Shown here: positions 33,320 to 46,207 of the stretch, one piece after another
Layout: each line of letters begins with the position of its first letter
Numbering within the stretch: position 1 is the first letter of the stretch
Program-made: the position numbers and the translations under genes
The notes under the pieces: generated by a model
Database searches by the model: none
The model's input: only the letters and a program-made list of their open reading frames with translations
Told to the model about the DNA's origin: nothing
From: Perilla frutescens
Taxonomy: Eukaryota; Streptophyta; Magnoliopsida; Lamiales; Lamiaceae
Length of the DNA: 64,000 nt
Direction: 5' to 3'
Assembly: GCA_026008535.1 (NCBI GenBank)
Contig: BRKX01000014.1
Coordinates: forward strand, 20,854,694 to 20,918,693

Positions 33320-33705
33320 CTCATCTTCGATACTGAGATATACCGTAAGACCAATAAGTTGATTCGAGATCTCGCTATCAACCTCTTGGCCTAAAAAAAA
33401 GTAATCTTTCTCGATAAACTCGGTTGAGTGGGGTAAAATTGTATCCCTTAGAAACCGTACATGCACCTTTTGATGCATACGGTTCAAAAAAAATTGAAGA
33501 AAAGAATCAATGTATAGATTCCAGTCCTTTTTCTTTTTTGGTTTTTTTAACTTTGTAATGAAAGGGATTTTTTAATAAAGATGAATTTTTATTCTTCTTT
33601 GATAATATCAAAATCAAAAAGAAGGGTAAATAAACTTATCGAATTAACTTCTCATTGATGTATTCTTTCATCGAAATTCAATTCAAATCACGATGGTATT
33701 TCCTT
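33320..33705 (-). pseudogene. clpP: Nuclear copy of plastid DNA: clpP intron 1 / exon 2 fragment
   Basis: The minus strand reads the start of plastid clpP exon 2: a YRERLLF block, then GQEVDSEISNQLIGL and VYLSIEDE, ending abruptly at 33320. ClpP is the proteolytic subunit of the chloroplast Clp protease. Upstream (33451-33486) is a group II intron domain V hairpin, GAACCGTATGCA paired with TGCATGTACGGTTT, as in clpP intron 1, followed by T-rich intron sequence. The T-run before GGCCAAGAGG appears two bases longer than needed, which shifts the frame. The rest of exon 2 and exon 3 are absent. It lies among nuclear transposons, so it is a transferred fragment rather than a working gene. The right end is approximate. 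Confidence 0.82.
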
Positions 33706-33799
33706 GTTGAATATGTTTTAATTATTCTTGATTTAGTTTACGTTTTAGTTTTGTTTTACATAAAATTGCAAGAACGAATTAGTGATCGTAATTCTCTCA

Positions 33800-33974
33800 A
33801 AGTTCCAAAAGGATACGCATTAGGATAGAAGAGTTATCACTCCTCGAGGGACGATATCCGCCTTCTTGGCACTATACTAGCCGCTGGAGGCACATTCAAG
33901 CATCTCCCGGGATTTGCCCATAGGTGTAATTTTACACGCTAAATGATGGTGTGTTAAGCGTTTTTCTTGTAGTG
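33800..33974. mobile_element. Lone CACTA transposon terminus
   Basis: The right end reads TTTTTCTTGTAGTG, the inverse of the plant CACTA terminus CACTACAAGAAAAA. Subterminal sequence GCTAAATGATGGTGTG lies just inside. No matching left end was found in the window, so the element is truncated. The left limit given is arbitrary. Confidence 0.6.
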
Positions 33975-34646
33975 TATACATCTTGAGCATCTTTCTAGAA
34001 TAATCTCTAGCATAAAATCTCTCTCATATTTTTTTCCCAGTATCACAAAGATCAATTATTTCAATCTCACCACTATCATAGTGATTCGTGCTTCTGTAAG
34101 TTCTTGTTGTAATAGAGTCTCTATGTTCATTCATACAAACACTTTAACGAGGTCTTCTTTCTGAGTGTATACCCAAGTAGTGATCTGGCCCTTTGACTTA
34201 AAACTTCGTTCGCTACATTTGCACTTCTTTGGTGGTAAGAGTAGTGTAGAAATTTTCAAATAAATTAAATTGGTCATACTTATCATATTTCCGACCTTTC
34301 AAATCTCTTATTGGTGTCCTTGATTGTCTTTCTAATTTTCTGTACCTAGATAATAGAATATGAAGTAATCTATTTGCTTGTATCAGTAGAAAATATTCTT
34401 CATTACGCCTCTTTTTGCGAAATTTTGCATAAAATTTTCCCTCGTTGACTTCCCGTGTTAGTGTTTCCTCAACTCTTAACATGCTAGTAACTTTTAGGTT
34501 CATCTTGATCTCCATTAGTCATTTGACCCTTTATTTAATGATTATTACCGTGGTTGTTCAATTGCTCACTATCATCTCTTGGTTAATTTTGGATGCAGCA
34601 ATCTGACTTCTTGCATTTGGATCATGTATCCTTTCCTTGAAGACAA
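33975..34646 (-). other. Remnant internal region of retroelement G (left part)
   Basis: Should continue the 47339-48350 sequence once the CACTA insertion (34647-47335, TSD CAA) is removed. The 100-codon minus frame at 34213-34515 is Lys/Arg rich and unrecognised. Ends at the lone CACTA terminus at 33974. Confidence 0.45.
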
Positions 34647-34760
34647 CACTACTAGAATTTCGCTCATACACCACTATCTATTTACCATAGCTTTGATAAT
34701 AAACTGTGGTGATTTAGCTAATAACCACGGTTTTCCTAAAAACGGTGGTGTATGAGCGTG
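34647..34760. repeat. Left terminal and subterminal region of the CACTA element
   Basis: CACTACTAGAA followed by CTCATACACCAC and inverted GGTGGTGTATGAGCG, with ACCACGG-type units between. The last bases of the terminus differ from the right end (CTAGAA against CAAGAA). Confidence 0.78.
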
Positions 34761-34799
34761 TCTTACCTTAAAAACCACCACAATTGTAAATGCTTCGGT

Positions 34800-36626
34800 A
34801 GTGTATATATATGAATACCAAACTGGTACTCCCTAACAGTGGTAAGTATACTTTTAAAAACAATATCGAGGGAATTCAAAAAATTGAAATCCCTAAGTGT
34901 AACACCCGCTACTATTCTCTCTCAACCTCTTACACTTATCGACCGTCGTTTCTCCCTCAGTTAGTCATCCTCATTACCGTCGAGGTCTCTGTCTAGGTCT
35001 TCATCACAGTCGTCGCCTACTGGTGAGATTCGCATCTCTCGTGCCCCTTTGCTGCTGTTTCACACCCAATTTTCTCGAAACCTTCTACTAATTTTTCTTC
35101 ACAGATTACCCAGAAGAGCAAATCATTAAGCGAGACATTGTATATTTGTCGATAGGTAATTTTCTTGCCCGTTCAAGCCCTCTTTGACGTTCTAGGGTTC
35201 AATTTTATCAGTTCAAGACTCAATTTTCTTGATCTGTGTGTGTCTGTGTGTTGGCTGGGAATTGTTTGGAAATAGTAATGGTTTGACACTATGGATTTTA
35301 ACCTTCTCCGATTTTTTTTGAAAAGATTGCTCACTTCATGTTTTGCAATTCTTGTTTGATGTAACTGATTGGTGCATTTACTTGCTAGGGTAATGTTCAA
35401 AGGCTCAAATTTCTGTTTACCATGTATTTGTGTTTTTAGATTTATGCTCTTTAAACTCCGTGATTGGTGTATTGCATTTTGTTATTATTTTTTTTCAGAT
35501 TGGATGGTTGTTGGTGCAGTTTTGTATTGCTAGTTTTACTCCATAAGTGAAAATTAAGGAAATATTGAGATATATACAATCAATTCATAGTTTGTATGAT
35601 TGTGCTAAATGTTATTTGTACATGAGAAATATATGGTTACTAGATGAGTTTATCATTTATAATTTTAAAACTAAATTTAGCACTTATGAAATGATATTCA
35701 ACATATGATAATTTTGTGAAGGTTTAGGAGTTTAGATACTGCAGATTCAGATTGATTAGGTGACTGTTAATGGGTTTACAGGTTTATATTTTGTTGCTTC
35801 CGTTTTTCTAATGTAATTGGGCATTTCTGCATCTTTAAAATCTTGGCAGTTTTGTGTTCATCATTGATCATCTGTTGTTGGGTTTATGCTTTTTTGTGTG
35901 AAGTACAGCATACGAGACCTGTTGAAACTTCTCACATTTGCAGAGGTAAAAGTTATTCTCAATCTCACTCTGTTTACAACAAAAAGAAAAAAAACTGTAT
36001 TTTTATTTTCTACTGCGAATAACAATGCGTACGTGATTATAAGCTTCTATATATGTTGTTATATGTTCCATGATTCTTATTTAAGTGTTTTTTTTTATCT
36101 TTCTAAATCGTAACTCTTTAGATTGAATCATGTGTTTGGATTTTGACTTTTGAGGAGGAAAGGCATTTTTAGAATTCATATGGATGAATTTGGCTTCTTG
36201 AGTTGAATCCTGTGGCAAAATGTATGATTAGATTTATTAGGTTTTCATTTCGTGAAAAGGTTTGTTTTTTTTTCGTATTTCGCTTAATATTGCATTTTCA
36301 ATTTCATGGATTGCTAAAGTAGGTATTTTTTGAGTTATTTTTTTATTAATTCTTTTAGATCACTTGCTTTTGGTTACTTTTTGTTTTTCTTGACTAAAAG
36401 CTATTTCTTTTCGGTTTACTTATGCTTAGCTTTTTTTCTTCTTTGTTTTGGTTGATTTTGTGTACAATTCATTGCTTTGTAGTTGACAAAATTTGGGTGG
36501 TAAAAATTGGGAGGGTTCAACATGATCACCGAGTTACTATTCGAAAAACTAATCTCATTTGTTAATATCCGATATATAGATTCATATGGTGATGAAGGAA
36601 AAAACTATGAGCTTGTGGGATACAAT
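34800..36626. other. CACTA interior, left: gene-leader-like sequence, no coding frame
   Basis: T-rich tracts alternate with CT-rich, UTR-like sequence (about 34900-35160), reminiscent of a plant gene 5' UTR with introns. No recognisable coding exon, although a short stretch near 36485-36520 might be a worn exon. Ends at the TSD of copia D. Confidence 0.4.
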
Positions 36627-37919
36627 TGTTGGAGTTTTTTCGAATTGAACCACCGCATGATCTAATTGGATGTTCATTAATCCTAATGTCATATAGATCA
36701 TAAATCCATGCATCTCACATGTTTTAATTAACCGAGTTCAATTAACATGCAAATCCAGTTTAAACGATTCTACTAAAGTGGAAACATAGAAATTGAAAAA
36801 CGACTTACAAATTAAACGACGAGTTGATGACAAGATTAAAGATCTAATCTTGTTGTTGTGTATGATGAAATCGGCTCCCACTAATACTATTCCACTCCTT
36901 GATCTTCTGTTGTATTCCTGGACTGAATCTAGTTTCATGGTGGGCTGAAATCTACTAGATCGGTATGGAATCTGTGGAGATAAAGAGAACACAAGAGGAG
37001 CTGATCTATCACCCCAAAATTTCATCCCCCACCTCCTTATTTATAAAGGGGTGGGCGAAATTTCAGTGTCCCAACCCCACTGGGTTTTGGCCTCTATCCC
37101 TTTTTCTATCTTCAGTCCATTAAAGTCATATTGGGCTATAACAGGGATCTACAAGAATATTACATTGGCCTGCTAATTTATTTAATTTCCAATATCCAAT
37201 AAACTTAGGATATTATTAAATAAATTAAGTATTATTTTTATTCCACTAAAGAAATAATACTGACCTACCAATTTAATACATATTTCTGAATATTCTTTCT
37301 CCTTTAGTCCAACCATTCACCGTATTTAAGATATAATGCCCATTAATTAATTATGTAAGCTTCTGACAGCTATAATTAATTAATATCTTATCCTTGAGTA
37401 GTACCACACATGATTTACTCATGCACGGAATAAATTTCACATGCAGGGTTTCAGCATGAACTTGCATTTTCTCAAGGGGACTCCATCAACCTGGCGCACC
37501 AAGACACGGTGCCCCTACATATTGCACAACCTATCATAAGTATAAATGTCACAACCCAAGATATCGAGATTATTGATCGTATGAAAGAATCTCACCCTTT
37601 GATAAATCAAAGCTGCAAACACTACACGTATATGACCGCCAAGACAAACTAACTATCAGATTATTCTACCGCGTACCGATAATGGGTTCAGTATCATCTA
37701 GACCATGAGCCTTTTAATACATTATGAGAAACCGATGATATGATCTAACCGTGTGTTTACCCACACCATGTCATCTACAATGTAAGTATAGTGAACATGC
37801 ATGTAAATATAACAATTTAAATGCAAACAGTGACTACAATTGTATTCATTCTATATCATCATAAAACCATCATCAATAATGTATACAAAAGACAGGTCTT
37901 CTAGTATACAAAACCAACA
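36627..37919 (-). repeat. 3' LTR of element D (1293 bp)
   Basis: 130 bp shorter than the 5' LTR. A block present in 44284-45706 (about 45298-45428) is missing here at about 37638, with a CAA match at both ends of the lost block. Confidence 0.93.
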
Positions 37920-37994
37920 ATCTCCCACTTATACTTGAAGCATGTCTTTCAAATATAAAACAAACTGGCTAACTCTCCAACTCTAACTAAAATC

Positions 37995-40900
37995 TCAAAT
38001 GGCAACCCCGGGTCTGCATCTCACTCCCATTTTCTCCACGTGACCATAGAAGGTCTTAGCTGGAAGGCTCTTGGTGAATGGATCAGCTAAATTGTCCTCC
38101 GATGCAGTATTGACCACTGCCACATCTCCTCTCTTAATGATTTCTCATATAAGATGGTACTTTCTCTCTATGTGTTTACTTGCCTTATGGGCTCTGGGTT
38201 CCTTCAAATTTGCCACTGCACCCGAGTTATCACAATATATCGTGATACTCTTAGGCAAATCAGGTACCACGCTCAAGTCCAACAAGAAGCTCTTGAGCTA
38301 GACGGCCTCTTTTGTAGCCTCAGAGGCAGCTACATATTCGGCCTACATGGTGGAATCCGCAATGCATTTCTGCTTTATGCTCCTCCATGCAATGGCTCCG
38401 CCTCCCAAGGTAAACACATAGCCTGAGGTAGATTTACTCTGATCTTTATCAGTTTAAAAATCTGAGTCCGTGTAACCCAAAGGTACTAGACTAACAGAGC
38501 GGTATACCAGCATATAATCTCGAGTCCTTTTCAGGTACTTGACTATATTCTTAACCGCAGTTCAGTGACCTTCTCCAGGGTTAGACTGATATCTGCTTAC
38601 CATGCCGACTGCATAGGATATATCAGGTCTAGTGCATAGCATAGCATACATAAGGCTTCCCACAGCCGGAGCATATAGAATGCCCTTCATCTCATCTATC
38701 TCGGCTAGTGTGTGGGGACACATATCCTTGGATAGATGAATTCCATGCCTGAAAGGTATAAAACCTTTCTTGGAATCTTGCATGTTAAACCTAGCTAGCA
38801 CTGTGTCGATATATGTCGCCTGGGATAAGCACAACATCCTTTTCTGGTGATCTCGAATTATCTTGATGCCAAGGACGTGTCCGACTTCTCCTAGATCTTT
38901 CATATCGAACTTCTTGGACAACCACACCCTTATGTTAGATAATACTTTCTTACTGTTTCTAATAAGTAAGATATCATCAACATATAGCACGAGGAAAGCC
39001 ACCACGTTTCCGTCACTCTTCTTGTACACACAGCTCTCATCCGGACATTGCACGAATCCATATGACTGGATAACCTCATCAAACCGGATGTTCCAAGACC
39101 TTGACACCTGCTTAAGTCCATAAATGGATCTCTTAAGCTTGCACACTAAGTGCTCTTGGCCTTTAGCAATGAAACCCTCTGGTTGCTTCATGTGGATATT
39201 TTCCTCACGACTTCCATTCAGGAAAGTCGTCTTAACATCCATCTGTCAAATCTCATAATCCGAATGAGCGGCAATAGACAAGAGAATCCGGATTGACTTA
39301 AGCATGGCTACCGGCGAGAAGGTTTCCTCATAATCGATCCCTTCTTTCTGAGTGTACCCTTTCGTCACCAATCTTGCCTTGAAGGTTTCAACCTTCCCGT
39401 CAGCTCCTCTCTTGCATTTGTAAACCCACTTACACCCAATAGGTTTTACCCCATCTTGTGGTTCTACAAGCTCCCAGACTTGATTGTGATCCATAGATCC
39501 AATCTCATACTCCATTGCAATTTTCCAAGAATCTGCATCTTTGTCTTGGATCGCTTCATCGTAGGTCCTGGGATCCAATTCATTTAGTCCTTCAGGAAAA
39601 TCTGAAGATTCACCCAAACCAATGAATCTGTCAGGTTGGCGTACAACCCTCCCACTGCGACGAGGCAGGTCCTGTACTTCTGTGACACATTGTGCAGTAA
39701 TTTGTGGTTTCTCTTCTTGTACTGTTGGTGTCAGATTCGAATTTTCTCCTCGATGTTCCTCGAGTACTATCTCACTTCTTGGCCTATGATTTATCACATA
39801 GTCTTCCTCTAAGAATCGAGCATTGGTACTCACAATGATCTTCCGATCCTTAGGACTATAAAATAAACCACCTTTCGTTCCTTTGGGATATCCAAAAAAT
39901 AGTCTAACATATGTACGTGATGCCAGCTTATCAGCTTCCCTATCCAGCACATGTGTTAGACTACCCCAAATCCAAAAATTTCTAAGACTGGGCTTTCGTC
40001 CAGTCCAAAGTTCTATGGGCGTAGATGGGACTGATTTTGATGGAACCACATTAAGAATATAGGTTGTCGTTTCCAAGGTATATCCCAAAAATGAAATAGG
40101 CAGATCTGAATAGCTCATCATCGATCTAACCATCTCTAACAATGTTATGTTCCTTCTCTCCGCCACGCCGTTCTGCTGTGGCGTTTCTGGCACAGTCAAC
40201 TGGGATGTAATCCCATTCTCTGCTAAGTAGTCCATAAATTCATTCGAGAGGTACTCACCACCATGATCAGACCGTAGTGATTTGATACTTTTACCTATAC
40301 GTTTTTCCACTTCCGCTCTGAATTCTTTGAAAGTCTCAAAGGATTCTGACTTGCGGCGTAACAGGTATATGTATCCATACCTCGAGTAATCATCAATGAA
40401 CGTGATGAAATACTCATACCCTCCTTGAGCTTGAACTGACATAGCGCCACATAAGTCAGAGTGAATCAAATCTAGTACCTCTTCAGATCTATTCCCTTTA
40501 TCCTTAAAGGGTCGCTTGGTCATTTTACCTTCCAAACAGGATTCACACAAAGGAAACGATTCTAGGACCAATGAAGACAAGGGCCCATTGTTTACTAGTC
40601 TTTGTATCCGTTTAAGGTTAATATGGCCGAGCTAAGATGCCAAAGATAGGTTTGATTCATTTCCGAATGTTCTTTTCGTTTGTTAAGGTTTATGACCGAT
40701 GTATTCAGTAAATGCATTTGCATAGTGTTTTGCATAGGATTAAGTAAATAAAGATTCTGATCCAATGTTCCAGAATAGACAAAACGTTTATCACTAGAGA
40801 TAACAACCTTGTTATCAAAAGAAACAAAATATCCATCCATAAAAAGTTTAGAAACTGAAATCAAGTTTCGCCTAAAACCAGGCACATAAAGACAATCCTT

Positions 40901-41947
40901 TAAAACTAAAATCCTATCACTACTAAAAGATAAGGTTACGTCTCCTACTGTAACTGCCGCCACTTTCATAGCATTGCTTATGTAGACTGAAATCTCTCCA
41001 TCACTCAACTGTCTTTTTACTAGGAACCCCTGTAAAGACATGCAAACATGATCAGTAGCTCCAATATCTACTACCCATGACTGAGTAGAACAAGTAGCTA
41101 AATATGTTTCAACGACAAGAGATTGAGACGTGCCCTTTTTCTTCTTTTTGTTAGGACAATCCGCATTCCAATGACCTGGCTGGTCGTACTAGAAACACTT
41201 TGTCTTTGACTTAAATTCCTCGGGAGGAATCTTAATCTTGGACTTCTTCACCTTAAGCGCCCCATCTGCAGCTTTCTTGGGTGCATTCATCTTCTTCCTT
41301 TTTGTACCGAAAGAAGATGCCCTATTTTCAGCTAGGTGTGCCTCCGGATTTCCCTTTTGAAGTAACTCAGCTGCCTGAAGATCCATGAGCAGTTCATTCA
41401 AGCCGACATCCCTTTTAATTATGTTAAAGTTCAGCCTGAACTGCTAAAACCTCGAGGACAAGCTATGAAGAACAATGTCGATTTGAGAATCGTCATCCAG
41501 CTCTCCACCCAAGGTCTCGATCTCAGATAAATACCCCATCATCATGAGAACATGATCCTTAACAGGTGTGGAGTCAGACATCCTCACATCTATTAGCTTC
41601 TTCATTGCCAAATGGCGTGCCGAGCGGTTCTGATAACCAAAGAGCTGCCTAAGGTTGTACATGATATCATAAGCGGTTTTCATAGATTCATGCTAATGTT
41701 GCAACACATTCGACATGGATGCCAGAATGTAATAGTGTGCTATCTCATTAGACCTAACCCACTTATCATATGCAACCTTTTGAGCTTCGTCAGAACCCTC
41801 ATCTGGCTTCTGAGGACATACCTCTTCAAGTACGAAATTGTGTCCTTCTGCAGTGAGAACAAGATTAAGGTTTCGAATCCAGTCATTGTAATTTTCACCG
41901 ATTAACTTGTTTTCTTTGAGAATAGAGGACAAGTTGGAGAGTGCCAT
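37995..41947 (-). pseudogene. Ty1-copia gag-pol of element D, decayed
   Basis: Gag ATG at 41947 (MALSNLSSILKENKL). The knuckle region lies near 41170-41215, with Cys changes. Integrase and the start of RT form a 444-codon open stretch (39246-40580) with HSDLCGAMS, SDHGGEY and QQNGVAERRN. A TGA replaces a Trp codon at 39243-39245, followed by the RT part 38562-39242 with YVDDILL. RNase H runs to about 37995. It is less damaged than C and contains the second-best preserved pol of the window. Confidence 0.93.
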
Positions 41948-44283
41948 GATGATATAGAATAACTGAAAAATAAACATGCAGTACAGTCACAAACTTTAGG
42001 ATACTCACATATAATCGTATACCTCAAAAAATTATATGTAATCCACCGACATTTTAAAAATGTTTCTTATAAGCCACGTTAGTGTGGACGTTTATAAGAT
42101 TCATCCTTAAATAGGTAAAACTACCTTTAATTTACCTCCAGTCAAATTTCCTTATGACAAGTAAATTAATAGTCGGAAATAACCACGGTCATGTAACCTT
42201 CCAATTAATAAGCCACGTTAGTGTGGACGTTTATTAATAAATTATACCTAAGTGTGAACACCATCATCTTAGCACCAACTCCACTATTTCGAACTCTCTG
42301 CTCTAGTTGGAGAAGTCAGTTTGTTCTAGTAGTGTTCTACAGCTATCTTGATAAAGACGTTTAATATCTAGAGATAACAGTGATATGACACATCCGTTAT
42401 GGAGGAAGACCTATTGTCAACTCGCATGTCTATCACATCTCAATTAAACCAGATTAATGGAGACCATTTGATATTTCTACATACTTTGGTATGAATCTCT
42501 CCCACTTAGTTATTTAAGATTGAGGTTTCATTTTATCCCATTGTAAAACATGCAAACATCACATAAAAAGATAAAACACCATTGCATGCTTCAAACAACA
42601 TAATAAGCAATAATAATAAAAACCGACTATCATGGCTTATATCTCATGTTGCTGAATGAGATAAAATTGGAAAGTCAGCTCCGGAACCTCGGGCATGGCC
42701 GCCGCCCCCATCACTGCGCCTCGCCGAAAATCCTAGCTCCAATTAGGATTTCAGGACGTGAATCAGTGATACTTCCTTTCTTGAGTTGTACTACTCTCCT
42801 CCTTTTGAGTTGATCTTCAAGCTTTATTCAATATAGAATTTCTATTCCTTAGAGGAAAAAACTAATATATCTAGAATAAAATTACAACTCAATAACTTGG
42901 TCTATCGGTTTTATTTCTATTACATTAAAACAACATAAAATAAAATCTGGACCTAATCCATGAATTTTCTCATGGATTAAAATCACGTAGCCAAACCGGC
43001 ATACGGCCCATCATACATCCAACATAAATTAAAACATACATCACATAATTAAGGAGCCATGATAGTCGGTAACCCTGCAAACAAGTCAGTCTACAAATCC
43101 AACAATCACAATTATATGATTAGCATAAAATAACATATGATATCCACTCATGACATGATTTTCGAAAATTACAATTAATTAAATTAATTAATTTTGAAAA
43201 TAGCTTCAAGATTTAATTTGAAAATTAAAATAATTATCCACCAAATTTAATCTTGATAAATCTCAAAAATCCCTTAAGAATAAATCTGGAAATTTGTTAT
43301 AATTATCCATCAAATTTATATCTTAATTTTCGGATAACACCCTAATTAATTAATATTTGGAAATCTTGATATAAATCAAAAATCTATCCCAAATATTTGG
43401 ATAGGCTAGGATCGAAAATTACAAAGATAAAATCTGGAAATTTGATCCACTTCAAATTCCATCCAAATTTAAATCTTATCTTCAATCCTATCTAGATTAG
43501 AATTAAATAATTTATGATATACATCAAAAATTACTTTTCCAATTCTTATCTACAAGAATTTTGAAAATTTCAAGGTACTAAATCTGAAAATTTGATTCAC
43601 TTCAAATTCTTCCAAATTTAAAATATATTTTCAAATCTTTTAGGATTAGAATTAGATAACTATTGATATATATCAAAAATTACCTTATCCAATTCAAATC
43701 TTTGTAGATTTCAAAAATTACAAAAAGATTAAATTTGGAAATTTGATCCACTTCAAATTCTATCCAAATCTAATATTCTATTTTCAAATCTATCTAGATT
43801 AGAATTAGGTAATTTTAAGATAAACATCAAAAATACCAAATCTAATTTTTATACACATAATTTTCGAACCACCACATTAAATAAATCTGGAAATTTGATT
43901 TCAAATCAAAAACCTCTCCAAATTAATTCAATGTGATCGAAAATTACATAGAACAAATTAGGGAAATTAAACATCAAATTTTCGAAAAATTTGACATTCA
44001 AATTTTTGAAACCTACACTTAATAAATCTGAAAATTTTGAGTTATCAAATTTACATTCCAAATCCTACTAGGTGTAGATCAAAAATTACAATTCATCCAA
44101 AACTAAAATTTTCGAAACACCATCAAAAATTCATCCAAGTTTTGAACACAACCAATTCGAAAATATGAACACATAAATCTGAAAATTTAAGCAACATAAA
44201 TATTTCATCAAATTTATACATATTTTTCGAATTAATCCTAGAATTAAATCTAGAACAGTGCCAAAATCCGCTCAGATACCAGT
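41948..44283 (-). other. Leader of element D with hairpins and AT-rich repeats
   Basis: Two hairpins at 42066-42098 (outer stem CTTATAA/TTATAAG) and 42205-42237 (TTAATAA/TTATTAA), both with the inner CCAC/GTGG stem. From about 43150 to 44250 several degenerate copies of a 150-290 bp AT-rich unit. The primer-binding site next to 44284 is partly worn (CGCTCAGATACCA). Confidence 0.8.
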
Positions 44284-45706
44284 TGTTGGGGTTTTTTCGA
44301 ATTGAACCACCGCAGGATCTAATTGGATGTTCAGTAATCCTAATGTCATGTAGATCATAAATTCATGCATCTCATATATTTTAATTAACCGAGTTCAATT
44401 AACATGCTAATCCGGTTTAAACGATTCTACTAAAGCGGAAACATAGAAATCGAAAAACGACTTACAAATTAAACGACAGGTTGAGGACAAGATTAAAGAT
44501 CTAATCTTGTTGTTTTGAATGATGAAATCGGCACCCACTAATGCTATTCCGCTCCTTGATCTTCTGTTGTATTTCTGGACTGAATCTAGTTTCAGGGCGG
44601 CTGAAATCTACTAGATCGATATGGAATCTGTGGAGATAAAGAGAACACAAGAGGACCTGATCTATCACCCCAAAATTTCGTCCCCCACCTCCTTATTTAT
44701 AAGGGGGTGGGCGAAATTTCAGTGTCCCAACCCTACTGGGTTTGGGCCTCTATCCCTTTTTCTATCTTCAGTCCATTAAAGTTATATTGGGCTACAACAA
44801 GGATCTAGAAGAATATTAAATTGGTCTGCTAATTTATTTAATTTCCAATATCCAATAAACTTAGGATATTATTAAATAAATTAAGTATTATTTTTATTCC
44901 ACTAAAGAAATAATACTGACCTACCAATTTAATACATATTTCTTAATATGCTTTCTCCTTTAGTCCAGCCATTCCCCGTGTTTAAGATATAATGCCCATT
45001 AATTAATTATTTAAGCTTCTGACAGCAATAATTAATTAATATCTTATCCTTGAGTAGTACCATACAAGCTTTACTCATGCACGAAATAATTTCCACTTGC
45101 AGGGTTTCAGCATGAACTTGCATTTTCTCAAGGGGACTCCATCAACCTGGCGCACCAGGACACGGTGCCCTTACATATTGCACGACCCATCATAAGTATA
45201 AATGTCAAAACCTAAGATATCGACATTATTGATCCTATAAAAGAATCTCACCCTTTGATAAATCAAAGCTGCAAACACTACACGTACATGTCCGCCAACA
45301 TATAGGGGTTAAGAACCCGAACTCTGTGGATTCTTATTCTCTCATTTAAGGTCAGAATAGATAATAGAATCCTAAGTAGATCCTCCTCAATACACTCGTC
45401 GGTGTATTAGAATAATCAGTTAGTCAAGACAAACTAACTATCAGAGTATTCTACGGCGTACCGATAGCGGGTTCAGTGCCATCTAGACCGTGAGCCTTTT
45501 AACACATTACAAGGAACCGATGATATGATCTAACCGTGTGTTTACCCACACCATGTCATCTACAATGTAAGTATAGTGAACATGCATGTAAATATAACAA
45601 TTTAAATGCAAACAGTGACTGCAATTGTATTCATTCTATATCATCATAAAACCATCATCAATAATATGTATACAAAAGACAGGTCTTCTAGTATACAAAA
45701 CCAACA
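44284..45706 (-). repeat. 5' LTR of element D (1423 bp)
   Basis: From TGTTGGGGTTTTTTCG to ACCAACA on the plus strand. Contains the TATA palindrome at 44673-44719 with arms CCCACC / GGTGGG in place of the CCCCTCCC / GGGAGGGG of A and B. Confidence 0.94.
44673..44719 (-). promoter_or_regulatory. LTR core promoter palindrome of element D
   Basis: TATAAATA (minus strand) sits between complementary CCCACC and GGTGGG arms, with outer AAATTTCG / CGAAATTT identical to element B. The inner arms differ from B on both sides in a compensating way. Confidence 0.7.
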
Positions 45707-46124
45707 ATAATCATGGCCCTTTATAGCTTCTTGTCATTATTATTTTATATTGGGATGTTCTTTTAAATCAAGATGTATTGTTTCGTATTTGCTCATTATT
45801 TGGTTATGTGGTGAACTGGTAGATGTCTGGCTGCACAACTCGTCTGTTTACACCTGAGTCTGCTACTCTACTCTCCAGTCTATCTCAATCTTTTTTAATT
45901 ATAAAAAGGCATTTTATTCTTTAATAAGTTGTTTATTAAATAGGACCATGACAAATTGTAATTAAATTAGAGTTTTGTTGTTTATGTACAGTGATGAGCA
46001 GATTGTTAGCTTTAAGAAGATTGATGAACAAAATTTGAGTAATAATTCAAAATTATTTCATCAATATTTGATTTTGCAAGAAAAAGTCTCATTTATATTT
46101 TATTTTGTATCTTTTCTTTTGCAG

Positions 46125-46207
46125 CCAGAAAATTTGTTATTGGATGGTGTTTGAAACCTCAAACAGATCGATTTTGGTTTAAGTGCTATGTTCTAGAGCA
46201 AGTCAGG
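46125..46207 (+). pseudogene. Captured exon of a CIPK/SOS2-type protein kinase
   Basis: An 83-bp exon-like unit with a good acceptor (TTTTCTTTTGCAG) and donor (GTAAAT). It encodes PENLLLDG, then a stop, then NLKQIDFGLSA. This is kinase subdomain VIb to VII: the Asn of the catalytic loop and the DFG metal-binding motif. In CBL-interacting protein kinases the residues HRDLK end one exon and PENLLLD starts the next, which matches the boundary here. Stops at two points (V-stop-NLK and F-stop-SKS) make it non-functional. It lies inside the CACTA element, so it was most likely captured with flanking intron DNA. Confidence 0.75.

Larger units (their letters stand above)
36627..45706 (-). mobile_element. 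Ty1-copia retrotransposon D (minus), nested in the CACTA element
   Basis: Both LTRs present (36627-37919 and 44284-45706), with polypurine tract, gag-pol, leader and primer-binding site in the expected order. Target duplication ACAAT (36622-36626) and ATAAT (45707-45711) differ by one base. Same family as A-C but clearly diverged from them (for example LTR start TGTTGG rather than TGTTAG). Confidence 0.94.

Noticed and set aside
33320..33487. Working clpP gene
   Set aside because: Only part of exon 2 remains, with an apparent frameshift in the T-run, and nuclear transposons surround it.
34213..34515. 100-codon minus frame as a host gene
   Set aside because: Inside the remnant of retroelement G, with no recognisable domain and no promoter context; more likely a chance frame or worn gag.
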